A stretch of 64,000 nt of DNA from Lingula anatina (taxonomy: Eukaryota; Brachiopoda; Lingulata; Lingulida; Lingulidae). Below the pieces are notes generated by a model. The model had not been told where the DNA came from and did not search any database. It saw only the letters and a program-made list of their open reading frames with translations. This document shows, piece by piece, positions 12,115 through 23,600 of the stretch (its first letter is position 1; each line of letters begins with the position of its first letter). The position numbers and the translations under genes are program-made. Location: the NCBI RefSeq assembly GCF_001039355.2, contig NW_019775291.1:712862-776861 (forward strand), in the 5' to 3' direction.

Positions 12115-12734
12115 CACCCTGAGCCTCAGAGCTGACTTGACACTAACCTTTTCACTGTAGCCTATCTCCATCGCGATCGTGTCAAGTAACCTCTGACCAG
12201 ATTCGAGTGCCCCCGCCGCCCGCCAATCAAATTTAAAGCCCGCACTCAATGACTCATTGAACGATCTAGCCAATGAACGCGAACGAGTCAAAGCGCACTT
12301 TGTTCAAATCCGGACCAATCAAAGATAAGGCTGAATATCAGGGACTTGCCGTAACCTGTGGGCAGCACGCAAAATACATCATCCCTCAGTAGATAATGAT
12401 GCAGGGCATCATACTGCTCTGGTTTCAATTCCGATATACTCCATGCTTTCTTTATGTACGGTTATGCACTCGGAACCACTCGGAACTACTCGGATGTCTC
12501 CGCACTCGACAATAACTATGTTGTTAGTATGGAGCTTGCGGAATCAGCCGAGGATTGCCGATTGACGATCAACCAATCAGCGTTTTCACCAAACTTTGGT
12601 GAAAAATTTTGAAACATGGATTCGATTGGCTTATATAAAATAGGTCAAACTATTTTCGTCAGAGGTTACTTGACACGATGGAGATAGGCTACAGTGAAAA
12701 GGTTAGTGTCAAGTCAGCTCTGAAGCTCAGGGTG
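12115..12734. mobile_element. hAT-type MITE, copy 1 (620 bp)
   Basis: Terminal inverted repeats of about 80 bp begin CACCCTGAGC and end GCTCAGGGTG. The element is flanked by a perfect 8-bp target duplication TATGTCGC (12107-12114 and 12735-12742), the length typical of hAT transposons. It has no transposase. A second copy is at 21403-22072. Confidence 0.85.
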
Positions 12735-12784
12735 TATGTCGCGCACGTGCGTTAGTGTCTCGATTCCATAACCGATTCTATTTC

Positions 12785-12856
12785 GAGATACGGGGCCATG
12801 GAATCGAGACACTTGCTCACGTGCGCAAGTGTTTCGATTCCATGGCCCCGTATCTC
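12785..12856. repeat. 72-bp near-perfect palindrome
   Basis: Two 32-bp arms (12785-12816 and 12825-12856) are reverse complements with one mismatch. They surround an 8-base loop that includes part of CACGTG. GGCCATGGAATCG and CGATTCCATGGCC are visible in the arms. It lies just outside the target duplication of the MITE. Confidence 0.9.
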
Positions 12857-13350
12857 TGGCACACAAATATTCCCTGTAAATAATGTGTATAAAATTTGAA
12901 TGCTTGTACTTAATAAAAACACACTAGAGTTGGAACTGAAGATGGGAGGTTGTTCTGTTATTATGCTTCTCATTGCACGTACGGTAGCAATCCGGTGTTT
13001 ATGCAAAATTTCTAAATCTTCTGTGCGGCGTTGCCGAGATATTGAGACTTTCTTGACTGAACCATGCTCTGCCATAACTTAGACCAGCCCAAAGAGTACG
13101 ACCCAAAGACATCACCACATTTTACGTAATGCAGCAAAGCCTTAGGCAAGGCAGTTAGTTAATTGTTACTTATACTACACATTTATCTGCTATCATAATT
13201 CACATGAAATGCACGTTTAAGAAATAAATCATACATTTTTCCTAGACATACCTTTGAAACAAATATTTCATATAAATGTCAATCTGTAATTTGTTGTATA
13301 TTTGAGGGGTTTCACCCGAGTGTCTATAATTTGTTTGTTTTTTCATCCAG
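12857..13350. other. Non-coding stretch
   Basis: Short ORFs on both strands (12752-13082) overlap the palindrome and resemble no protein I know; I do not call them. Confidence 0.5.
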
Positions 13351-13423
13351 GCACGTCACATTGCCTCAATACAAGTAGTCCTCATCTTGATAACCCTGCC
13401 AGCCTTTTCTACAACGTCGTCAG
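13351..13423 (+). CDS. Candidate leader-peptide exon upstream of gene 1
   Basis: After TTTCATCCAG the sequence reads A-R-H-I-A-S-I-Q-V-V-L-I-L-I-T-L-P-A-F-S-T-T-S-S, a hydrophobic signal-like stretch. It ends TCA-G in phase 1 before GTAAGG, a strong donor in the phase needed by the LamG exon at 13934. It has no Met, so a small phase-0 exon upstream would be required. This is an alternative to the leader at 10014. Confidence 0.4.
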
Positions 13424-13515
13424 GTAAGGACGATATCAACTTATGGGTACTAACTACTGGGACATTGCGAACTAAAAACACGCACTGTTTATGTAGATGT
13501 CGATAATATAATTAA

Positions 13516-13851
13516 AGGGATAATAACTCTTCGTTCTGGCCAAAAAATGAATTTTCCTGGAGTAAACAACAATTTTCCCAAACTTACCAATGGTTAATAA
13601 ATCCATTTTTACATTCAAAGTTAGTCCCCTTTTTCTAAAAAGTTTTTTTTTTTTTTGTTATAATCTCTTAAGAGATTATAACAGAGTTTCGCCATCAATG
13701 TAGGTCACGTGGTCTAAAGAAAAGCTCAGATATCAGAATAATAGTTATAACTGTCGTTTTTGTGGTAAAACAGAATATATTATATTTCTATGAGTTGTTC
13801 ACAGTGTTTATATTGTGATATATAGATCTCATGCGAAGAATTATTATCCCT
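13516..13851. mobile_element. piggyBac-type MITE (336 bp)
   Basis: Flanked by TTAA on both sides (13512-13515 and 13852-13855), with 16-bp inverted ends AGGGATAATAACTCTT and AAGAATTATTATCCCT (15 of 16 match). There is no coding capacity. A diverged relative starts after TTAA at 37204. Confidence 0.65.
13657..13682. repeat. 26-bp perfect palindrome inside the MITE
   Basis: The half GTTATAATCTCTT is followed by its exact reverse complement, preceded by a T run. Confidence 0.85.
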
Positions 13852-13933
13852 TTAATGCATTTAAATATAAGATAGATTTGGCCATAATCACCGCAATTGA
13901 TAGATAATCGCTGTAATGGAATGTGTATTTCAG

Positions 13934-14602
13934 ATATACATCAACCTATTGGACTGTGGCCTATGAACAGCGTTTATCTCTACCATAGTGTCACTGACAT
14001 TGACATTCCGCTGACACTTCATTACATCACTTTGACAGAGGGAGTCCGTGGCGAGGAGCGGGGGGCGTTTTCGTTTAAATCTAGTTCACGAACTACGGCC
14101 AATATATCGGATTTTCAGTTGGCATCGTTTACAGTCATTGTACCTGTCTATCTGACCAGTCAGTCCCGTATGACATTATTTACTCTGGAAAATGGTGAGC
14201 AGGACACCGTCATCGAAATGGCCGTTAAAATGATTGTAGTTGAGAACGCCTCCGATCAGTGTACATTTGGAGTTTTTCACTCAGGCGTCAAGAAGATACA
14301 AGACACTTTTGATGTTGGAGAAAACCGATGGTTGTACTTTTCATTATCCTACAACAGTACCTCTAACCGATTGGACGTTTTCGAGAACGACACAGTTCTT
14401 GGTAGCATCCTGCTGCCCTCCCCTCTGACTACACGCCCCATTCACACTTTCAATATTGGATATGGAACCATGTCAGTAGCATGTGCGCACCTGTTTAACA
14501 TGTCACTTATAGATCTGCAGATTAAGCACACTGTCAACTGGATATCTGCAGGTCTTTGTACATTGGGATCATGGAACACAACTATTCCTGCACAAGATTC
14601 AG
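13934..14602 (+). CDS. Gene 1 LamG-like exon 1
   Basis: 669 bp, acceptor TTTCAG and donor GTGAGT. It starts D-I-H-Q-P-I-G-L-W-P-M and has R-W-L-Y-F-S-L-S-Y-N and a final Cys pair (V-A-C-A-H-L-F and G-L-C-T-L). It is divergent from the A/B/C types. Confidence 0.7.
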
Positions 14603-17600
14603 GTGAGTAATTCTACAAGGTAGTGGACAAAATTCGAGGTCCGTAGTTTTTATCAATGCCATGTTGTTGTAAGTAAGGGGATGTACCTGTATAGCACGCT
14701 CTCTCTCTCCCTTCTCTCTCTTTCTCATTACTGTTACTGTCTGGCTATTACCTTTATGTACAGACACAGCTGTTGTCTTCAAAAATTCAAAACTCATGAA
14801 TATTCATAAAATATAGGACGAGTTAGAAAATCAGCTTGATTGGATCATTTCTCAATACATGTAGCTATGCTGTTTTTTTCAGCAAATATGCAACACAGAC
14901 AACAAATTTGGAGGTAAACTCTTTGACCTGTTGTCTTAAAACTTACAAGACTGATGAATATTAATTAAGTACAGGTCGAGTTTGAAAACAGTATTAATAA
15001 TATTTTATCAAAATAGACAAAATGACTTTTTTGTGGATCATTATTTCCTGCTTTTTGTCTGTAAATATGACACCTTTGCGACCTTATAGAGTATTACTGC
15101 TTGTTGGTTACTGAATAATTCTTGCAGTGCTTATTACTTGAAATTCAATGACCTATAATGATATTATTAGACTATCGTTGTTTAACTGCTTGGGCATTTT
15201 TTATAAAATAAAGAATTAAATTTTAACCCCAGTGTTGAGAATGAAAGCACAACAGGATAAAACACTATACGCCAGGAATTTCGCCTTAGAATGCAATACA
15301 AAAGCAACGCACAAAACAGGGTGAAGGCATACAGTTGTACAAAAGATTGTCATATTCGACAGACCACTAGATTAAATAACTATGACAATATCCTTGGATA
15401 GACACTGTCAGCTTTAGTTTGTCGCATTTGTCACTGGCCAGTCTGCCATTGTTGCTAGACCCTCCTTGACTCCTCTAAATCCAGCGAAATCTCTTAATTT
15501 TACTCTGCGAGACTTTGGGCTATCTCGGATGATTTACATTAATAGTTTTGACTTCATAAACGCAAAATATACACATGGTACTGCATATAATGATAGATTT
15601 TTCTCTTTAAATTTATTTAATTTCATCAAGATTAAAATGTCCCGATACCATATTGCAATTAATGCAATGAAAATACGAAAACTTTCGTGTCGGTTATGCC
15701 CTATATGGATATCTTTACCACATTGAGATGGCCACTTTAACAATCTGCAAAGGTGTAGATCACAGAAAAAACTTTTAAACTTATCTTCCTCACAGAAAGC
15801 CCTTAATTACCAAAATCTACTATTCTGTTCAATCGAGTATGTAGGCATGATAAATTTTGGTAATACCTTTCAATACATATATTCCTCTCCTCTGCCAAGA
15901 AATTATGTGTCAAATGTAAATGCACTCTTAGAAGTATTGCTATTTAAACTCCAAGTTCTTTTCGTACCCTGTACATAGATTGGCCGTACATGTATTGACA
16001 CCTGTAGTTGCCCCTTGTTTAATATTATCTCAATATCAGATATTTATTTAATCATTTTTTCAGTGTTTCCAGTACCGCTGGCAGTTTGGCCTCTTAGTTC
16101 TGAGTACCCTAATGTGGACGTAATGAGTATGTCTGTGGAAGAGGGTGCTATGTTGTTAGGTGGTGTGGTCCCTACAACCGGACCAGGGAATACACGGGAC
16201 GCAGCTATGCTCCCTACATCGACTAGCTCTGGTCTGGGTGAAGTACACAGCATGGCGAAATATAACCTGACTTCGTTTACTTTGTGTGTTCCGTTCAACA
16301 TGATTGGCCCCATAGCCACGACTGGAATGATTGGGGTGGATAACAGTTTTAGGGTTGGGGTGGCATATGACGGTGAACGTTTGACGATTTACGTGTTCCT
16401 GTATCCGGGCGTGATAATAGGAGATCTGGCTGTCAATGCTAATAGAAGCTGGTTTTATCTCTTCATCATTTATGATGCTGACCGACAACAACTGTATGTC
16501 CGCGAGGGCAACCATCTTATCGTGGCACACTACCGGAGCAGCTTTTCAGTTGAAAATGCGCTGTTATTGTTCCGCACCGGGAACTGGGGCATATTCAGCG
16601 GGGCACTGTCTTGTCTGCAGTTATACAGAGAAGCTTTATCGTTAGAGAAATTATGGAGACTTTCCTCACAAATGAACGCAACCGGCTGCCAGCACCTCTT
16701 GGTAAACGTCAAACTACGATACGATCAAGGTATATTAATCTTTTTCTGTAATTATTATGGCTTATTTCAGCAACAATTTCATTTATGATATTTATTTCAT
16801 AAGGTATGCGTCCTAATGTCATGTACAATTGACCAACGCTTGATTTAGTACGTGAGACTGATAGTTTATATTTATTATCAAAAACAGACTATTTCCTTAA
16901 CAAATATAATAGGGTACTCGGATAGCTCATTTAAACTCGCGACCCTTCGACTAGCTTAATTGGATTAAGAACGTTTTTTTAAACGTTTGACCAACGCTTG
17001 ATTTAGTCACCATGACAAGATAAGCCTCAGTCACCACTGTTAGTAAAACCCAGTATTAAGACTTCTAAAACTAATTGTAAGGACTTAAACTGAAGACTAA
17101 ACGCTATTTAAAATATCCTCAAAATGTCTTGTAGAAAGCATTTTGGGCGGTTAACAACTTAAAATAAACAAAGGCAGATTGTCGACTTAGATTCCCTAAA
17201 GAACTCAGTTCCAAGCCTAACAAACCACGAGGTTTAGTAATACACAATACCATACCTACCATCCCAATTTGTTATATCTAAAAGATACTTGTGTGCTTAA
17301 TGGTACCTCTGTATTCAATGTTATATATTTTAGACATGCCTCCACCTAGTGCCTTTTGGCCTCTTAATGGATATTATCCTTGGCAGGATGTGAGTGGACA
17401 CGGATACAAATTACACATCCACAATGCTAAGCCAGGAGAAAATGCCCACGGAGATCAGCGGGGGAGCATATATTTTAGCGGAACTTACTTGGAATCTACA
17501 ATAAATGAAAGTACGCATAGTTTTTCCATATATTTAACATTTCGTCCGGAGGACAACGTTAAAAGGGGATTGTTTGAGATGAAATATCTCGGATATTCTG

Positions 17601-20600
17601 TGATAGAATTATATGGTCAACGGTTTGCAGACTCAACCATTACTATGTCATTTCGACTTCTTTCATCAACAGGCTCTTTTAGCAATGTACAAAGTTCATA
17701 TCAAGGAACAGGGCCGTGGGTTGCCGTTGTAATAACATACCATGAAGGTCAAGTAAAGATGTATGCAGATGATGGATCTCTTCAAACTCTCGGCGCTGTG
17801 TATATGGCGTATGGCAGAGTGGACTACATAAGCATAGGTAAAAGTAGGACATCATATTTTCAAGGCTGGATGAATGATATGGTCCTCTACAGAAAGGCTC
17901 TAGACCCCCCTCTGGTGCAGCAAGTGCTCCATATCATGAATACAACGAACATTACGACACCTGCTTATCCGGGTAAGGCACTTAACTAGCCATACGACAC
18001 ACATTTCAATATTTACGTCATAGAATTCTGTCTTGCAGCAAGTTCACCGCAGAGCAATGGAAACAACATTACTCCCAGATAGATTTCCAAAGGCTATTAA
18101 CTTTATTCGTAAGTACATTTAAGGACATGCATTCCATTTTTGCACACGACAGTCATTGTCACGTTTTCCACAATATCGATGATTATTTTAACAGGAATTT
18201 AAAGCCTTCTTTTTCAATATTCCAGATTCACCCAGTTTACCAAGCCCATTGGCAGTTTGGTCCTTGATGGAAAGGGATATGAACATCGACATCACAGGAC
18301 ATGGAAACAACCTTCAGATATCACAAGCATACTTCACTGAGGGGATGTCCAACACGTCGTTATCAGCACTACAGCTGTTTTCTCAATCCAAGGCTTCTGT
18401 GAACTTAGCCACCAAAACATCGTCGTATACTTTGTTTATCCATATGAAACCAGAAAATAGTAACCTTAGACGTCTGGTGTCCCTGTCTGATGACAGTGGT
18501 GGCACTTTGGTGGTGTGGGTGCGTCAGAACTCGGGCACCTTGACTGTCAGAGTATACCTGCCTGGAATAACGTATAAATTGGCCTTTTTTTCAACTAACG
18601 ATGAATGGCATCTGCTTTGTTTGGCTTTAGATAGGGAAAATGAACAACTGTTCATCTTCAAAGGAAACTACCTGTTCAAGGTAGACAGTGTGAAAGAAAC
18701 AACCCTTGGGAATGTAACGTCCATTCTATTTGGAAACAGCGGTAGTAACGACGGTTTCATAGGTGAATTAGCCTGCATCCTTCTGTTTGATGTAGCTCTT
18801 CCTGTCGAAAGTATATATTACTATGCAGACTACTTGAACGATGGTTGCCCCGTGGAATCCTTTCCAGCCGTCCCGTTCGATAGAGGTATGCCAGACAGAC
18901 ATTTTAACAGTTCTCTGGGGCATCCCTTACACTTGACAGCCCAAACCAATTTGCTTTATCTATTAACATATTTATAGTAATCGTCAGCAACTGTACATTT
19001 TCTACATTATCTACATGTAATGATTGGCCTTTCCGTTCCAGGTGTGCCATATCCCATTGCCGTGTATCCGTTAAATTTCGACTACCTAAATGAAGATATC
19101 ACGGGACGTGAACAAGCGATAGAAATATACAACATGGATTTGGTCTTTGGACCCACCCATTATGCTATGGAGGCGCTTGGCTTTCTGTGGTCAACTTCCA
19201 CGGGTATCCTACTGCTAAACGAACATGGCCCCAGCTTTGCAGTCTATTTTTACATCGCCCTGGACTCCAGTAGCTGGGGCAGAGTGATGCATCTGTCTTC
19301 GACTGAAGGGGTTATTGTTGTCATTATCAGATATAGAAATGGAATTTTAGAAGTAACATTACAATTTGAAGAACTGGTCTTAAATGGAGTTTTTGATACA
19401 CAGGACGAATGGCACCTCATTGGCATAGTTTTTGACAGTAATTCGGGACAAGTATACATATTCAACGGGATAAGTCTAGGACGTATTCATTATTTTGAAC
19501 CTGATGCTTTCCCATACATATACAATATAACACTAGGCTTCACATATGGATCCAATGGTTTTTCGGGGAAACTTTCCTGTCTTTGTATATTTGATGAGGG
19601 ATTCAATGTAGAAAGTGCGCGCACATTTATTGAATACATGGAGTCAGACTGCCCCATTGCTATGTTTGGAAATTTGTCAGTCCCAAGCCACGGTAAGTGT
19701 AATTTCATAACCAGTATGAATACAAATGCTTGTTTATACTTGTTAGAAAACTTTGCTCTCGTCAAAAGCCTTACTAAAACACCCAACCTTCTTCCTGGAA
19801 AACCTCTTGGCCCCCCCCCCCCCCCCCCAAAAAAAAAAATGCATAGTGTTTTCTAGATTTCACAGCATAAGTAAACATGAAAAAACAAAAGTTAAAACAT
19901 TCCAATAAAATATGTCTATTTTAATGGTTAAATAGTGTTCCCAAAAATGCTTAACGTCCATCTCAGTTAGATCTACAACTTTAACTATTTCGCATCAGTC
20001 TGGTCAAGCCCCCTGATGATGTTGATCTTAACATTCCATCTCAGTTGGATCTACAACTTAAACTATTTCGCATCAGTCTGGTGAAGGCCCCTGATGATGT
20101 TGATCTTAACATTCCATCTCAGTTAGATCTACAACGTTCACTATAACACATCAGTCTGATGAAGACCCCTGATGATGTTGATCTTAACATTCCATCTCAG
20201 TTAGATCTAAAACGTTCAATATAACACATCAGTCTGGTAAAGGCCCGTGATGATGTTGATCTTAACATTCCATCTCAGTTAGATCTACAACGTTCACTAT
20301 AACACATCAGTCTGGTGAAGGCCCCTGATGATGTTGATCTTAAGCTAACAATGGTAGACAAAAAGTTCGGCTTGTATTATAACCTTACTGGTGTATTTAT
20401 CTTCAGACTTCTTTCCGCTGCAAGGTTTGTGGCCTCTCACAGATGATCAGCAAACAAGTGTCTTTGAGTCTGATGACGACTTCATCACATATGATGGAAC
20501 CACGTGGTATTCAGACCCAGACTGGCTTTGGGGAGGGGTAGCTTTCGATGGGGTGTCTCCTCCCTCTTCCGTGTCCGTCAACTTCCTGGTACCCGGCACC

Positions 20601-23600
20601 TCCACCACGGTTATATTGAACTTTGAACCACTGACTACACAGGCACGGGGACTGGTTCAAATGGGAACCACGCCAGGAAAACACATTAAGTTGCAGTTGC
20701 GAGCTGCGGCTGATTCTACAATAACAGTTAAATTTGTTTATTTGGATAAAACATGGCTCTTTGATTTTATCAAATCGGCTGAGACCACATGGCTATCATT
20801 TGGAATAACGCATACCAGTAATTCAGGACTCGTTCAAATATATGAACATGGTAAATTGCAAGCAGTTAACACCATTTCACTGCTGCAGGGCATTTCTATT
20901 ACAAATATAACATTAGGAAGTGTTGATGGATTTTATGAGTTTTCTGGGCGTATGTCGTGTTTGCGAGTGTATGGCATCCCATTATCTCGTCTAGATATGG
21001 CCACCTTGTGGGAGAGGATTGGCTTAGACTGTGAAAATGACATACTTCTACATACAGACGGTGTCATCGACCTAAATGGTGAGTTTCATTTTACACATTT
21101 ATTCTTATCAGTCATGTCCGAAGCTAAGGACCGCATATTTAATGATAGCTTTGATTTTGAGCACCAAGGACACATACTCACGTGATAATATTATGCAGAT
21201 ATAAAGACTTTTATATTGTTGCCCTCCCATTGCCTCCCATCATCCGTTTAATATGTGTTTGATAGTATATCAGTGTTGTTTTAACTTGGCTGGTGCGGTA
21301 AGCCAAGTGCTCTTTTAAGATTAAAATATTTCATGAAATGTAGAAACTACAGAGGTTCGGTGACTTTTTCATTCTTTATTCCTCTTAAGATCATGCTTTC
21401 TTCACCCTGAGCTTCAGAGATAACTTGACACTAACCTCTTCACAATAGCCTATCTTCATCGTGTCAAGTTACCTCTGACCACATTCGATTGCCCCCGCCG
21501 CCCGCCAATCAAATTTAAAGCCCGCACTCAATGACTCATTGAACGATTCTAGCCAATGAACGCGAACTAGTCAAAGCGCGCTTTGTTCAAATCCGGACCA
21601 ATCAAAGATAAGGCTGAATATCAGGGACTTACCGTAACCTGTGGGCAGCACGCAAAATACATCATCCCTCAGTAGATAATGATGCAGGGCCTCAAACTGC
21701 TCTGGTTTCAACTCCGATATACTCATATTTTGCAAAGAATCAAGAGATAACTTAACACATTATTTTACGTAGTGACTCGTAGGAGACGCCATGCTTTCTT
21801 TGTGTAGGGTTATGCACTCGGAACTACTCGGATGTCTCTGCACTCGACAATAACTTTGTTGTTAGTATGGAGCTTGCGGAATCAGCCGAGGATTGCCGAT
21901 TGACGATCAACCAATCAGCGTTTTCACCAAACTTTGGTGAAAAATTTTGAAACTTGGATTCGATTGGCTTATATAAACTAGGTCAAACTATTTTCGTCAG
22001 AGGTAACTTGACACGATGAAGATAGGCTATAGTGAAGAGGTTAGTGTCAAGTTATCTCTGAAGCTCAGGGTGGCTTTCTTTAACATACATGCAAAATTGA
22101 GCTGTGATACCGAAAACGAAACTGGATCGTCATTTGGCTTTGAAATTAATTTCGTGAAGCTCGGATAAGAATTTTGACACTGGAGTACCAATTTCATGGT
22201 CTAATTTCATTAAGAAATACAATATTTTCTCTTAATGATAATCATCAAATAATTAAAAGAAACTTTGTAAAAATATTCAAAGAACATTTTGATTAGATTA
22301 TGTCCCATAGGTGTAATTGCTTTAATATTTGTTTAAATTGATGTTGGTTAATCAATTTTTATATGTAAACAGCGCTGAGAGGAATGTGTGGTGCAATTTG
22401 AAGAAATATACTGTTATTAGTATATTTCGATCGAATGGCGATTACACTGACAAAGACAGTGATCAGAATAAATACAGACTCTTAAAGTGTATGTATATAA
22501 AACTGGCATTAAACATCAAATCCAAGATCAGGGATGGGTCGAGCAATGATTCATGAGTAAAGAAGACTCCTTCTTCCTGAAGAAAATTCGTTTTGGCGTT
22601 AAAATATCGAATTGTCTTTAACTGAAGGAAAGTTGCATTTCTTGCCAATGGTCATTATATGCACCGCATTAAACGGTGGGATCTATACTCTTGATAAACC
22701 ATTACGGTTGTTGATGTGACAAATACTAAAATACCTAAATAGAAGATATTTATTTTTCAAACTTTAACAATATTTATTTTTTATTTGGTCTTTTTATTTT
22801 AATAAAATGTCTGCAGGGAAATAAATGCCATCCTTGCTATAAAGTCGACCATGGGATATGCTCACATCAATCAAAGATATATTACACTTGAGAGCGCTGT
22901 CCTTCGCGTATGATATTGCTAAATGTTTTATCATTTAGCATAAATAGATTGTATTTTAATTCAAAATAAGTGACGCTGATGAGAATTATTTTCCGCCGCT
23001 TTTTATACATTTCAGAGCAACATTTCGAATTCTCGTTTAGCCATAAGAATGAAGTACTTATAAAAAAAAGCGATTCCCTCAGGTAGTGTTAAATATTTAC
23101 TTTAGTGATCAGGGATTGGTACATGATATTCAGGTCATGATCATGTGACATACACCGACTTGTAGTGGTGGTACGTCATGATCATGTGACATTGTATGCC
23201 AAGATTCATGTGACATACGATATCTTGTACGTCCTGATCAAGTGGCACACAATGTGCCCAGTTTTCTACAGCACGGTCTTATTACATACAATGTGACTTG
23301 TACGTCGCGATTCTTACATTACCATTGTTTAAATTTAAAAGTTACCCTTAAAATGTTTTCTACTGTCGTATGAAAGGAGCTGAAGAACATCGCCACAACC
23401 GACTAGATCTGATGATAATGTACCCTTAATGTATTTGTACAGTATAAATAGACTTGATCATTTTTAAATAAAAAAATACTGAGGGAAATATGATCATGGG
23501 ATGTAGAAGCCAATAGAGCTATTTTTAATCTCTGTGAGTACTGTCTCACTGTTAAATGTTAATTTTATGGTTTCCACGAGGTTTGATATAACAATAAGCT

